DNA of 23,485 nt from Pontiellaceae bacterium (lineage in GTDB: Bacteria; Verrucomicrobiota; Kiritimatiellia; Kiritimatiellales; Pontiellaceae): contig JAFGWS010000040.1 of the NCBI GenBank assembly GCA_016937035.1, positions 1-23,485 of the forward strand, written 5' to 3'. The translations under genes were made by a program, and so were the position numbers. This document shows, in pieces, positions 8,936 to 17,640 of the stretch (its first letter is position 1; each line of letters starts with the position of its first letter). The notes beneath the pieces are model-generated. The model did no database searches. It was not told the origin of the DNA and was given only the letters and a program-made list of their open reading frames with translations.

Positions 8936-9094
8936 AATTAACCGCCGAACGGCGGTTTTTTTGTATCAGGACTGGATGAGAACCGGCGAAGCTGGTTTGA
9001 CTCGACCGAAGGGAGAGAGGCACCCGCAGGGTGCGGTGCGCAGCCCGCAGCAATCCAGTCGCCCCGACCACCTTAACCGCCGAACGGCGGTTTT
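8917..9094. repeat. 135-bp-offset direct repeat of the tRNA-Pro 3' end plus terminator, enclosing a 92-bp insert
   Basis: Bases 8917-8959 recur at 9052-9094 with only two mismatches (aa at 8936-8937 against cc at 9071-9072). The repeated 43 bases comprise the last 19 bases of the tRNA (aatccagtcgccccgacca) and the terminator hairpin. The 92 bases between copies (8960-9051) begin with gactggatgagaaccggc (8970-8987), an imperfect reverse complement of the tRNA T-arm region, and contain GC-rich short palindromes such as caccctgcgggtg on the minus strand. This could be an attachment-site scar, a tandem duplication interrupted by a palindromic element, or a tRNA-derived repeat. No full second tRNA is present. 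Confidence 0.85.
8940..8962 (+). terminator. Rho-independent terminator of tRNA-Pro
   Basis: The hairpin aaccgcc-gaac-ggcggtt is followed by a run of T residues (8956-8962) and lies 4 bases after the CCA end. A second copy of the same hairpin with only four Ts lies at 9075-9094. Confidence 0.9.
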
Positions 9095-9110
9095 CCCGAT
9101 CCTAACCGAT

Positions 9111-12100
9111 CTACTCCGAGCCGCAGCATTTTTTATATTTCCGACCGCTGCCGCAGGGGCAGGGATCGTTGCGGCCGACTTTTTCGCCTTTACGTACCAC
9201 CGGCACGACCGGCTTGGGCGCTTCGGGAAGCTCCATGCCCGGCGGCGGTGCGCCGACGGGACGCATGCCGGGGGGCATTCCCTGCGGGCGACGCTGCGGT
9301 TGCGGACGGGGTGCTGCGGCGCTCGCCTGTTCGGTTGCGGCGGCGAGTGCCGACACAGAAGCATGGCCCGTCTGCAGGTTGCGCAACGAGGAGAAAAATT
9401 TCTTCATGGCATCGAGGGAGGTTGCGGAACGGAAGAGCGAGGCGGAGATTTCGGAATAGATGCGGTCCATCAGGTCCATGAAGAGCGTGTAGGCTTCGCG
9501 CTTATATTCCACCAGCGGATCTCGCTGACCGTAACCCTGTAGGCCGACGCCTTCGCGCAGACTGTCCATGTTGCGCAGATATTCCTGCCAGTGCTCGTCG
9601 ATCGCCTGAAGAATCAGCATCCGCTCAAGCCGCACCAGCGATTCGGGGTGCTCCATGCCGGCCTTCAGTTCGTACGCCTCTTTAACGCGATCAAACACAT
9701 AGTCCGTCAGGGTGTCGGCGGTTTTTTCCTCCGGGAGATTTTCCATCCGCAGGCCGAGGGGGAAGGTGGTATTGACCCAGACCAGGAACTCATGCACCGC
9801 GTTTTTGTCTTTGCTCGAAACCACGTTTTGGGCTTTGCCGTAAATGGCCTGTTCGACCGACTGGAAGAGCTGTTCCCGGGGGTTTTCGCTGGTGAGCACT
9901 TCGGAGCGGAAGCCGTAGATTTCCGTACGTTGTGCATTCATTACGTCGTCATATTCGAGCGTGCGTTTACGCATCATAAAGTTTTGCTGTTCGACACGAC
10001 GTTGAGCGGTCTCGATCGATTTATTCAGTAGCGGATGCTCAAGGACTTCGCCTTCCTGCAGGCCCATCCGCTCCATAAATCCGGTAATCCGGTCGGAGCC
10101 GAAGAGGCGCATCAGATTGTCTTCGAGCGAAATATAGAAGCGGGTTACTCCGGGGTCTCCCTGACGGGCGGAACGCCCGCGCAGCTGGCGGTCGATACGG
10201 CGCGATTCATGACGCTCGGAGGCAATCACATAAAGTCCGCAGGGTCTTTCCTTGAGCAGGTTGCGCAGCGTTTGGCCGTTTACCTTGGTCTCGAGCGAGA
10301 ATTCCTTCGACTCAACATCTTTTGGGTCCAGATATACCACGCCTTTCCCCAACTTAATGTCGGTACCGCGGCCGGCCATGTTGGTGGCGATGGTTACGGC
10401 TCCGGGCTGTCCGGCATTGGCCACAATTTCCGCTTCGCGCGCATGGTTTTTGGCATTGAGCACATTGTGAATAATGTTTTCCCGACGCAGCATACGGCTC
10501 AGAATTTCGGAGGTTTCCACCGCAACCGTACCGACGAGCACGGGCTGTTTTCGCGCGTGAGCTTCTTTGATTTCGTCGACCACCGCTTTAAACTTTTCGC
10601 GCTGGGTTTTATAAATCTGGTCATTGAGGTCCACACGCCGGATCGGACGGTTGGTGGGAATCACCATCACATCGAGGCCGTAGATCTGGTGAAACTCGTC
10701 GGCCTCGGTTTCCGCCGTTCCGGTCATGCCCGAGAGCTTGTCGTACATGCGGAAATAGTTCTGGATCGTGATCGTGGCCAGCGTCTGCGTTTCGCGTTCG
10801 ATCTTAACCCCTTCCTTGGCTTCGACTGACTGGTGCAACCCGTCGCTCCAGCGGCGCCCCGCCATGAGGCGGCCGGTATGTTCGTCAACGATCACCACCT
10901 GACCGTCCTGAACCACATAGTCAATATCCTTTTCATAAACGCAATAGGCTCGGATCAGCTGGTCGACCGCATGAACGCGCTCGTTGCGCAGGGCATAGTC
11001 TTCCTGAATGGCACGCCGTTTCTCCATGGCTTCTTCCGGAGAAAGCTCGGTCTCGCCGTCGAGTTCCGCCATCATGGAGACCATGTCCGGAAGAACAAAC
11101 ATTTCAGGATCCTGCGGGTTGAGCTCGGCGCAGCCGATATCTGTCAGGCCCGCGTCGTGCCCTTTTTCGTCGATCGTGAAGAAGAGTTCCTGCCGCAGAT
11201 TGCGCGCCTCTTTTTCGTTCTCTTTTTTGAGCATGCTCAACTGTGTTTTTTCCAGCAGGCGGCGCATTTTTACATCTTCGATCAGATGCATCAGCTGCTT
11301 ATTTTTCGGCATGCCCTGAAACACCTGATACAGTTTGAGCGCCGCATCGTCCTCGTTGCCGTTTTCGAGCAGCTCCTTCGCTTCCTTCAGCAGACGGGTA
11401 CAGAGATCGCGCTGACGACGAACCAGCCGAGCCACCGCCGGTTGGAGTTCCTGATACTGTGTGGAGGAATAAGGGGCCGGGCCGGAAATAATCAGCGGCG
11501 TTCGCGCTTCATCGATCAGAATCGAGTCGATTTCGTCGATGATGGCAAAGGCGTGGCCTTTCTGCTGCACCATATCCTCGGCGGTGCCGCACATGTTATC
11601 GCGCAGATAATCGAAGCCGAATTCGGAGTTGGTGCCGTAGGTGATATCGCACAAATACATTTCACGACGCTGCGGCGGCGGCATTTGGTTCCGCAGGCAG
11701 CCGACGCTCAGTCCGAGCCATTTATACAGATGGCCCATCCATTCTGAGTCGCGCTGGGAATGGTAATCGGAGGTCGTTACCACATGCACGCCGCGCCCGC
11801 TGAGGGCGTTGAGATAAACCGGAAGGGTGGCCACCAGCGTTTTACCTTCACCCGTCGCCATTTCAGCAATCATCCCTTTATGAATGGCCAAGCCGCCGAT
11901 GAGCTGTACATCGAAATGGACCATATTCCAATCCAAGGTGTGGCCGCACACTTCAACCTGCGTCCCGCAGAGGCGCCGAGCCGCGTTTTTTGCAACCGCA
12001 AACGCTTCCAGCTCAATGTCTTCAAGCGTTTCTCCATTCTTTAGCCGCTCTCTGAATTCCGGCGTTTTCGCCTTGAGCTCCTCATCACTCAGGTGCTGCA

Positions 12101-12200
12101 GTTTTTGGTCGAGTTCGTTAATCTTCTCGACAAGCGGCTGCATTTTCTTCAGGTCGCGGTCGTTTTTTGATCCGATAATTTTTTTTAAAATCCAATTCAT
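9111..12200 (-). CDS. secA: Preprotein translocase ATPase SecA
   Basis: SecA is the ATPase motor that pushes unfolded preproteins through SecYEG. The Walker A region MATGEGKTLVATLP (around 114-127), the Walker B/DEAD-like IIDEIDSILIDEART (220-233), the preprotein cross-linking domain, NBD2 with TNMAGRGTDIKLG, and the helical scaffold (GYGQRDPLVEYKREAYTLF) are all present. A proline-rich linker leads to a C-terminal zinc motif CPCGSGRKYKKCC, which binds SecB or ribosomes in other bacteria. At 1029 residues it is longer than the roughly 900 of E. coli, mainly through a charged helical insertion at about 245-390. I chose the ATG at 12200: AGGA lies six bases before it, whereas the ATG two codons upstream directly abuts that AGGA. 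It appears monocistronic. No good terminator is seen on its own strand; the hairpin at 9075-9092 lacks a U tract in this orientation. Confidence 0.98.
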   Translation of the reverse strand: MNWILKKIIGSKNDRDLKKMQPLVEKINELDQKLQHLSDEELKAKTPEFRERLKNGETLEDIELEAFAVAKNAARRLCGTQVEVCGHTLDWNMVHFDVQLIGGLAIHKGMIAEMATGEGKTLVATLPVYLNALSGRGVHVVTTSDYHSQRDSEWMGHLYKWLGLSVGCLRNQMPPPQRREMYLCDITYGTNSEFGFDYLRDNMCGTAEDMVQQKGHAFAIIDEIDSILIDEARTPLIISGPAPYSSTQYQELQPAVARLVRRQRDLCTRLLKEAKELLENGNEDDAALKLYQVFQGMPKNKQLMHLIEDVKMRRLLEKTQLSMLKKENEKEARNLRQELFFTIDEKGHDAGLTDIGCAELNPQDPEMFVLPDMVSMMAELDGETELSPEEAMEKRRAIQEDYALRNERVHAVDQLIRAYCVYEKDIDYVVQDGQVVIVDEHTGRLMAGRRWSDGLHQSVEAKEGVKIERETQTLATITIQNYFRMYDKLSGMTGTAETEADEFHQIYGLDVMVIPTNRPIRRVDLNDQIYKTQREKFKAVVDEIKEAHARKQPVLVGTVAVETSEILSRMLRRENIIHNVLNAKNHAREAEIVANAGQPGAVTIATNMAGRGTDIKLGKGVVYLDPKDVESKEFSLETKVNGQTLRNLLKERPCGLYVIASERHESRRIDRQLRGRSARQGDPGVTRFYISLEDNLMRLFGSDRITGFMERMGLQEGEVLEHPLLNKSIETAQRRVEQQNFMMRKRTLEYDDVMNAQRTEIYGFRSEVLTSENPREQLFQSVEQAIYGKAQNVVSSKDKNAVHEFLVWVNTTFPLGLRMENLPEEKTADTLTDYVFDRVKEAYELKAGMEHPESLVRLERMLILQAIDEHWQEYLRNMDSLREGVGLQGYGQRDPLVEYKREAYTLFMDLMDRIYSEISASLFRSATSLDAMKKFFSSLRNLQTGHASVSALAAATEQASAAAPRPQPQRRPQGMPPGMRPVGAPPPGMELPEAPKPVVPVVRKGEKVGRNDPCPCGSGRKYKKCCGSE

Positions 12201-12503
12201 GGCCATTCCTGTGTTCGCAAAAAAGAAGGAGGGAGGTTATCCTATTTTATCCCCCTCCTCAAGCAGGGATTCCCTTTCCCTTCGACCCGCAATCCTGTCG
12301 ATTGCAATTTATAATTTGTTTCAGATTTCGAGTTTAGAAATTCGAATTTCCCTTGATCGTTCGGGATCTAGGCGACGAACATTTCGGCAGAATGATTGGG
12401 GTGGAGATATTTTGACAGAATGATGAGGACATCATTATTCGGGTTCATATCGGGTGCAATCGATTTTAAAAAAGTTTTGGACATGTTCGGGGTAGTGGTT
12501 CGA
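12201..12503. other. Intergenic region upstream of secA
   Basis: No gene is supported here. It holds the probable secA leader and promoter (AT-rich, with gataaaatagg on the minus strand at 12251-12241), a G-run/C-run inverted element (ggaggg near 12229 with ccctcc near 12254), a near-direct repeat cagaatgat at 12388-12396 and 12416-12424, and a small palindrome aatgatg-agga-catcatt at 12419-12436. The part nearest 12503 would be the 3' region of the exopolysaccharide operon; no U-tract terminator is obvious there. Confidence 0.5.
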
Positions 12504-12785
12504 CTAGTATGGTTTTTTATCTACAACAATTAAGGCTCCAATAGATCCAAAAATTGGAAGCAGCAGGATTAAAAGAACCCAGCAGAATTTTAGTACATCA
12601 CTGAGTCTGGAATCAGCTACTCGAACTAATCCTAGAAGAATCAGCCTGATTACTATGAAAATTCCAATGACAGATGCAATGATGCCAAAAGGCATTTCGA
12701 GTGAAGTGTCTTTTACGAGGATCGCAATTACAATTGCTACTAAAATTCCGGCGATATCAAGAAACAGTAATGGCGTTATTTTCAT
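12504..12785 (-). CDS. Small three-helix membrane protein, PLDc_N-like
   Basis: The 93-residue hydrophobic protein has predicted membrane helices at about 5-24, 32-54 and 65-88. The last one, FCWVLLILLLPIFGSIGALIV, resembles the conserved core of the PLDc_N domain (the N-terminal membrane domain of cardiolipin-synthase-like phospholipase D proteins, also found alone): an aromatic, a long hydrophobic run, then P-x-x-G. No catalytic HKD motif is present, so it is not an enzyme of that family. A strong ribosome-binding site AAGGAG lies five bases before the ATG. It follows the second ferritin-like gene by 41 bp and is probably the last gene of the operon. Function unknown; a membrane anchor or immunity-like accessory role cannot be told apart from sequence. 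Confidence 0.8.
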   Translation of the reverse strand: MKITPLLFLDIAGILVAIVIAILVKDTSLEMPFGIIASVIGIFIVIRLILLGLVRVADSRLSDVLKFCWVLLILLLPIFGSIGALIVVDKKPY

Positions 12786-12826
12786 TTATTCTCCTTAAGT
12801 TCAGCCTGTTCGCGAAACAAGTGGGG

Positions 12827-13024
12827 TTATGATGTTTCCAGCCGATGGATAAGCGTCTCGTCGGCTCTGCTGTGGTCGTGCTCCTCTTTTGCCAAGCGAC
12901 TCAAAAGCGCTTTGATTTCCAGGTCCTGAACCTGCCCGCTGAGCTCGGCATAGAGGTTCATCATCTCTTCTTCCAGCCCCATCATATCGGTAAGGTGTTT
13001 TATGATGTCGGATTTAGATATCAT
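12827..13024 (-). CDS. Two-helix ferritin-like small protein (second of pair)
   Basis: The 65-residue protein is predicted to be a helical hairpin: helix 1 about 4-31 (with LEEEMMNLYAEL) and helix 2 about 35-63 (with KEEHDHSRADETLIHRL). The E-rich/Y pattern in helix 1 and ExxH (E48-H51) with further E56 and H60 in helix 2 resemble half of a rubrerythrin/ferritin four-helix bundle. A strong AAGGAG sits upstream, about ten bases from the ATG, within the end of the preceding gene, which it overlaps by 11 bp. Being only half a bundle, it would need to dimerise with itself or with its neighbour to form a di-metal site. Ferritin-like identity is inferred from pattern only; metal binding is not shown. 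Confidence 0.7.
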   Translation of the reverse strand: MISKSDIIKHLTDMMGLEEEMMNLYAELSGQVQDLEIKALLSRLAKEEHDHSRADETLIHRLETS

Positions 13025-13250
13025 CGCGCGGATCCTCCTTCAGCTGTTTGATTAATTTGGAGACCACCTCTTTATGCCGGATGCTCTCATTCTTCAGGTA
13101 TGTTGTCACACGCGTGATCACCGATACCTGTTCATCGCTCAAACCGCCGCGGGACGCGATTTCTGTGATATGATGCGCATAGATCTTGATGGATGATTCT
13201 TCGGCCCGCAGCCCCCTTTGAAGCCCCGCAAGCAGGTCTGATTTTTTCAT
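13014..13250 (-). CDS. Two-helix ferritin-like small protein (first of pair)
   Basis: The 78-residue protein is mostly helical: helix 1 about 4-33 with RAEESSIKIYAHHITEIA and helix 2 about 38-72 with NESIRHKEVVSKLIKQL. E17/E18, H26/H27 and E30 in the first helix, and E55, H59 and E61 in the second, are spaced as potential metal ligands like those of ferritin-like proteins, but only two of the four bundle helices are present. The gene starts 25 bp after the glycosyltransferase stop with a GGAG site, and its end overlaps the next gene by 11 bp, suggesting translational coupling and paired production. No recognised name. Alternative: a purely structural helical protein. Confidence 0.7.
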   Translation of the reverse strand: MKKSDLLAGLQRGLRAEESSIKIYAHHITEIASRGGLSDEQVSVITRVTTYLKNESIRHKEVVSKLIKQLKEDPRDDI

Positions 13251-13275
13251 GGTTTGCTCCGTTCTTCCTGATCGC

Positions 13276-14892
13276 TCAGGCCCGGTCGACCTTCACGGGT
13301 CGGTTGAAATAAAAGATAAAGTTAATGATGATAAAATGGTAGGTGGCCCACAGCACATTAACAAGAATCGGTTGTGCCCTTTCGGGCGAAAAATAGAGTT
13401 GCAGGAATCCCCAGATGACGGCAGCCAGATTGAGTGCACCGCAGAAGAGATACAGCTTAAGCCGACTCAGCGGAATCGAGTTGGATTGCCCCTTGGGCGT
13501 TACTTCAAACGGTTTTTTGCGATTGAGCAGCGCGTCGATCACCGCACGCACATAGACCGGAGCTGAATTGACCGTCAGCATCTGTCCCAGCAGAATATCT
13601 CGGATCCGATAATTTCGCCACCCGAGCGTGGCGTAGAACGTGACCATGGTCAGAAAGAAATAGGGAATGAAGGTCAGAAAATACATTTCCGGATTCGCGA
13701 AATAGGACGGAACTCCGAACAGGAGATAGAGAATTGGACAAACCCCCATGATCAGATAAACAAAGCCGATAAAGTAGTAGGTTCCGGAGAGAAAATATTC
13801 TGTCCAATGACCTAGCGGCAGCGACTTGGCTGATTTAAAAAACGCGCGCACCACCTTTTTAAAGACCCCGACGGAACCCAAGGCCCAGCGGTATTGTTGT
13901 TTAAAATAGCCGCCCAGATCCTCCGGCCCAAGACCAAACGCGCAGACGCGCGGAAAATATCCCGACGACCAATGCTTCAGATGCAGCTCCAGCGAGGTCG
14001 CAAAATCTTCGGTCACGGAGTGCTCTTCGAATCCGCCGATATCCATCAGCGCATCGATTCTGAATATGACATTGGTTCCACAACACATCATGGCATCGTG
14101 AGAGCCTTTGCCTTCGCAGATAAATTCATAGAAGATCGCCTGCTGGAGACCAGCGGCGTGAGCTACCGCGTTGGTTGAAATGTTGGTGTAATATTGCGGC
14201 GACTGGATAAAGGCAAGTCGATCATTTTGTTCCATATGCGCAATGATCGGCGCTGCAAATCCGGGCATCGGATTCTGGTCGGCATCGAATACGGCCATAT
14301 ATTTTTCTCCGGCGGGCGGCGGCGGTTTATGAAAGACGGTCAGCGCCGAACCCTCCCGCGGAGTCCCGGTTTGGTGATGAATAAAATCGTTAATCAACCC
14401 CGCTTTGGCGTCGTGCCATTTGTGCCGAAACAGATTGACGCCCATGTTTTCGCAGAGTTCCTCGACGCGCAGCTTATATTTCTGAAGCGCTTCATCCTCC
14501 GGGTGATCCGCGTAGCGGGTGTCGTCCAGCAGATAAAAAAAGGCATTCGGATAGGAAAGCGAATTAAAGCAGGCCAACGTCTCTTCGAGCACATCCAGCG
14601 GCTCTTTATACGAAGCCACAACCACCGCGAGCGGCGGAAATTCCTTCGGTTTCAGGTCCGGATCAATGGGATTGGTCTGACTGGTCGCACGGATAATAGA
14701 CGACATATACCCACAACCATGCAGCAGCAGAAAGGATTCTGCGAGGAGCAGCAGCACCGCAATCGCATATTCATACCACTGATAGTGCTGCTGAAACAAC
14801 AACGCCGTGCGGCTGACGAAATAGATCAACGCCACATTGATTGCAATCATCGGCAGAAGTTGGAGCCATTTCTTATTCTTCCGCGTCTTCAT
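13276..14892 (-). CDS. Processive family 2 glycosyltransferase, cellulose synthase-like
   Basis: This 538-residue inner-membrane polymerase is predicted to build a beta-linked polysaccharide from a UDP-sugar and pass it through its own membrane channel. Two N-terminal helices (about 14-35 and 41-62) precede the cytosolic GT-A domain, with SYKEP (94-98), DD (123-124), the metal-binding DADQ (203-206), the general-base TED (294-296) and the processive-synthase signature QQYRW (332-336). Further helices follow at about 370-395, 403-424, 478-500 and 510-530. It lacks a C-terminal PilZ domain, so direct activation by cyclic di-GMP as in BcsA is not expected. It starts 3 bp after the beta-barrel gene, consistent with one transcript. 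The sugar cannot be told; cellulose, another beta-glucan, mannan or poly-GlcNAc all remain possible. Confidence 0.92.
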   Translation of the reverse strand: MKTRKNKKWLQLLPMIAINVALIYFVSRTALLFQQHYQWYEYAIAVLLLLAESFLLLHGCGYMSSIIRATSQTNPIDPDLKPKEFPPLAVVVASYKEPLDVLEETLACFNSLSYPNAFFYLLDDTRYADHPEDEALQKYKLRVEELCENMGVNLFRHKWHDAKAGLINDFIHHQTGTPREGSALTVFHKPPPPAGEKYMAVFDADQNPMPGFAAPIIAHMEQNDRLAFIQSPQYYTNISTNAVAHAAGLQQAIFYEFICEGKGSHDAMMCCGTNVIFRIDALMDIGGFEEHSVTEDFATSLELHLKHWSSGYFPRVCAFGLGPEDLGGYFKQQYRWALGSVGVFKKVVRAFFKSAKSLPLGHWTEYFLSGTYYFIGFVYLIMGVCPILYLLFGVPSYFANPEMYFLTFIPYFFLTMVTFYATLGWRNYRIRDILLGQMLTVNSAPVYVRAVIDALLNRKKPFEVTPKGQSNSIPLSRLKLYLFCGALNLAAVIWGFLQLYFSPERAQPILVNVLWATYHFIIINFIFYFNRPVKVDRA

Positions 14893-14895
14893 AGC

Positions 14896-17640
14896 TTAAA
14901 ACCGATAGCTCAGGAACGCGTGCAGCCCATTGGCGTCCCACTCCTTGGATTCGTTGACATAGCCGCGGAGACCCGTGCCCCATCGCTCCTTAAACTCATA
15001 AAACCACTCCGCCTCGGCCATCCAACCCCCGTTGCCGTCGGACCCGATGCCGTAGCCAACCTTGATTTCATAATAGTGCTGATAGGTTCCGCAGAACATA
15101 GGCCGGGCAAGATCGTGCCGCCAGTCCAGCAAAACCGTGCCGCCGAAATAGTTCTGCGGCGTCCAATACGGGTGGGTGATATCGACCAGATTCGGCCCGA
15201 CATATTGATAAACGTTGTCCTTTTCCGTATCGCGATACTCCCCGGAAAAAATCAGCTTCAGCTCGCGCGGGTGATCGGTCAGCCGCCAGCCCAGCGAACC
15301 CGCATATTCCATTCCGGAGTTGTCATCGTCGTACGATTTGCTGCGCGCATAGAGCTCCGCATCCAGCCAATGCGTCAAAGCGCTTTGGGCACCGACCCAA
15401 AATTGATCCATCTGAATCTGCTGCGCCAACGCAAAGCGGTTGGGAATCTCCTCCCTGCGTTGAAAACCGACGCCGACCCACGCCCAATCATTCACATTGC
15501 CCCACAGCTCAATCTCCCCGAGCAGATAATCCTCATAACTCGGATTCTCATAATCTTTATAGACCAGCTCTCCCCTGCCTTTCAGCCACGGATTGACTGC
15601 GGCATCGAATCCGATGCTCAGCCCGCTTGCCGACTCGGTCGGTGCTCCACGCGCATCTTCAAGCCAGCGGGAGAGCCGCAGATAGGGTTGATAACGACAC
15701 TGCACCGGCGCGGTCAGCGTCAGGTCCAGCCGCAGCCGATCCATCGCGGAAAGCGCGCCGCGCCCCTCCTCGCTCCACCAATCCGCATCCAGCCTGAGCG
15801 ACGGCCCGGCATCAATCTCTGCCTTGGCCAGAGCCGCCTGCGCCCAGGAGTGCGATGGATCCAGCCGGATCAGCGTCTCATAGGTCTCTGCGGCATCATC
15901 GCACAGCCCCAAAAGACATTGGAGCTGCGCCAAATTAAAAAGCGCCTCCTGATTGCCCGGCTCCAGTGCAATCAGTTCCTGATTCACTTTGAGCGCCTGC
16001 GTAAAGCGCTTGTTCCACGTCAGGATAAAGCTCTGCAGCTCCAGATCGACGCCTTTCTGGATACGATAATTCGCCGTCAGCTCCGCAAGAATCCGATCCA
16101 CGGCACCTGCAATTTCCGGCGGAGCTGCGTCCGACTGCTCGCTCCAATCCGCCGCAAAGGTTTCATAGCCCTCCCACACCCGATGGTCTTCGAGCATGTC
16201 GTTCAGGCGGTCAAACGCCTCCGGGAAATATTCACGATACGGCGCCAACGCATCGGACAACCGGCGGCTCACCGACGGCGATAAGATTTCCTCAAAAGCC
16301 GCAGCGCCTTCGTCGCGCTTCTTGGCCCAGAAAAAGGTTCGCGCCCGCTCCCGAATCGGAACGGGATCGCTCGGGTTCAACTGATGCAGCTGCGCGTAAC
16401 TTTCGACCGCCGCTTCATAGTTTTCCGACCAGGCGAGAACCCGCGATTTGAGGAGCAGCAGCTTATAGTGCGCGGGGAAGGTTTTCAGCAGCTCGTCGGC
16501 CAGTTCGACTGCAACGTCCCAGTTCCCGGCAATTCCATTAATCTCCGCCTGAGCGAAACGGCCCTCCAAGTAATTGGGATAGCGCTCGACCAGAAGATCT
16601 GTGCAGCGAACCGCATCGGCAAATGCGCCCGCCTCGAGACAAAGCGAGCTCAGCCGGAGCAATCGATCCGGCTCGGTCGCCGCATTCATCAGCGCTTCAA
16701 AAACATCCGTATCCGTCAGGAGCATCTGCTCAAATTCCAGATCCAGCTCTTCGGGAAACTCGACGAGAGCATCCTGAAGAAGATCCTGCGCCAAACGTTC
16801 ATCCCCCATTTTACGTGCACAGCGGATCTGACCCAACAATGCCGCCAACCGGCGGTCCGAATCCAGTTGCTGATACTGCTCGGCTGCCGCTTCAAAATCC
16901 CCGGCGGAAAAAAGAATATCGGCGCACGCGTTTAAAACATCAGCCGATGCTGGATACTGCGCCCTCAGAGTATTCGCCAGCGCCACGGCTTCGGTGAACC
17001 TTTTCTGGGCGCTCCATGACTTGAGCTGAACCAACTGCCACGCCACTCCGCCGTCGAAATGGTTTGCAATCAGCTCATCTGCCCTTTCATAGCGCCCGGT
17101 ACTAATCAGCAGTTTCGCCAGCGGCAACAGTCCGGCGCGGCCTTGGAGCGAGCGATAAATCGGCTCCGCACGATAAAACGCACCGAATCCTTCCAATTGC
17201 TGCGCCCAATTTATTTTCTGCTCCTCGGATAGCGCAAAAGGATCTATGGAAAGCAGCTCCTGAAGCGTACCGATCGTATTATGTTGCAGCCGCAGCAGAT
17301 GCGCCCGCTGCAACCGTTGTTCGCTGGTGCCTGCGTCACCGGTTTCCACCATCAGCGCATCGATAAATTGCAGCGCTTCTTCGGCCCGCCCAAGCTTCAG
17401 ACAGACGGCATAAAACTCGTTGACCAAATCCGCATCTGCCTCGGAAATCTCCAGCAGTGCACGGTACATTCGATAGCTGTCCTCCAGTCGATCCGGCTGC
17501 TCGGCATAAAGACGCGCGAGCTGAACCCGCACCTCTCGGTTCGAGATTTCTTCCCCGAATCCCTGTAGCTCTCCAGAGACACTCTGAATAAACAGAGTTG
17601 CCAACCCGGACAGCAATATGAATGTCCGGCTACTCTTCAC
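14896..17640 (-). CDS. TPR scaffold plus outer-membrane beta-barrel, polysaccharide exporter (BcsC/PgaA-like)
   Basis: The 914-residue protein begins with a signal peptide (MKSSRTFILLSGLATLFIQSVSG). Residues about 30-620 are a long run of TPR-type helical repeats (for example the segments containing EPGNQEALFNLAQLQCLLG and DPSHSWAQAALAKAEIDAG). Residues about 625-914 are aromatic-rich alternating strands ending in LSYRF; a C-terminal Phe is the usual signal for BAM-mediated outer-membrane insertion. This layout matches BcsC and PgaA, which carry polysaccharide across the periplasm and outer membrane. The start codon is GTG and overlaps the preceding TPR gene by 11 bp. The polymerase follows 3 bp downstream. 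The protein is smaller than E. coli BcsC (about 1150) and similar to PgaA (about 800). Which polymer it exports is unknown. Confidence 0.88.
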   Translation of the reverse strand: MKSSRTFILLSGLATLFIQSVSGELQGFGEEISNREVRVQLARLYAEQPDRLEDSYRMYRALLEISEADADLVNEFYAVCLKLGRAEEALQFIDALMVETGDAGTSEQRLQRAHLLRLQHNTIGTLQELLSIDPFALSEEQKINWAQQLEGFGAFYRAEPIYRSLQGRAGLLPLAKLLISTGRYERADELIANHFDGGVAWQLVQLKSWSAQKRFTEAVALANTLRAQYPASADVLNACADILFSAGDFEAAAEQYQQLDSDRRLAALLGQIRCARKMGDERLAQDLLQDALVEFPEELDLEFEQMLLTDTDVFEALMNAATEPDRLLRLSSLCLEAGAFADAVRCTDLLVERYPNYLEGRFAQAEINGIAGNWDVAVELADELLKTFPAHYKLLLLKSRVLAWSENYEAAVESYAQLHQLNPSDPVPIRERARTFFWAKKRDEGAAAFEEILSPSVSRRLSDALAPYREYFPEAFDRLNDMLEDHRVWEGYETFAADWSEQSDAAPPEIAGAVDRILAELTANYRIQKGVDLELQSFILTWNKRFTQALKVNQELIALEPGNQEALFNLAQLQCLLGLCDDAAETYETLIRLDPSHSWAQAALAKAEIDAGPSLRLDADWWSEEGRGALSAMDRLRLDLTLTAPVQCRYQPYLRLSRWLEDARGAPTESASGLSIGFDAAVNPWLKGRGELVYKDYENPSYEDYLLGEIELWGNVNDWAWVGVGFQRREEIPNRFALAQQIQMDQFWVGAQSALTHWLDAELYARSKSYDDDNSGMEYAGSLGWRLTDHPRELKLIFSGEYRDTEKDNVYQYVGPNLVDITHPYWTPQNYFGGTVLLDWRHDLARPMFCGTYQHYYEIKVGYGIGSDGNGGWMAEAEWFYEFKERWGTGLRGYVNESKEWDANGLHAFLSYRF

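Noticed and set aside
8886..9071. Minus-strand open frame of 61 codons containing VGATGFEPATSTSRT
   Set aside because: It is antisense to tRNA-Pro and the repeated tRNA tail. Such peptides are well-known spurious translations of tRNA genes.
8938..9094. CRISPR-like reading of the repeated GC-rich hairpins
   Set aside because: There are only two copies, each a tRNA tail plus terminator, with no spacer regularity and no cas genes.
14194..16284. Very long plus-strand open frame of 696 codons
   Set aside because: It lies antisense to the glycosyltransferase and the TPR/barrel gene, has an Arg/Ile/Pro-rich composition with no domain, and arises from high GC and codon bias.
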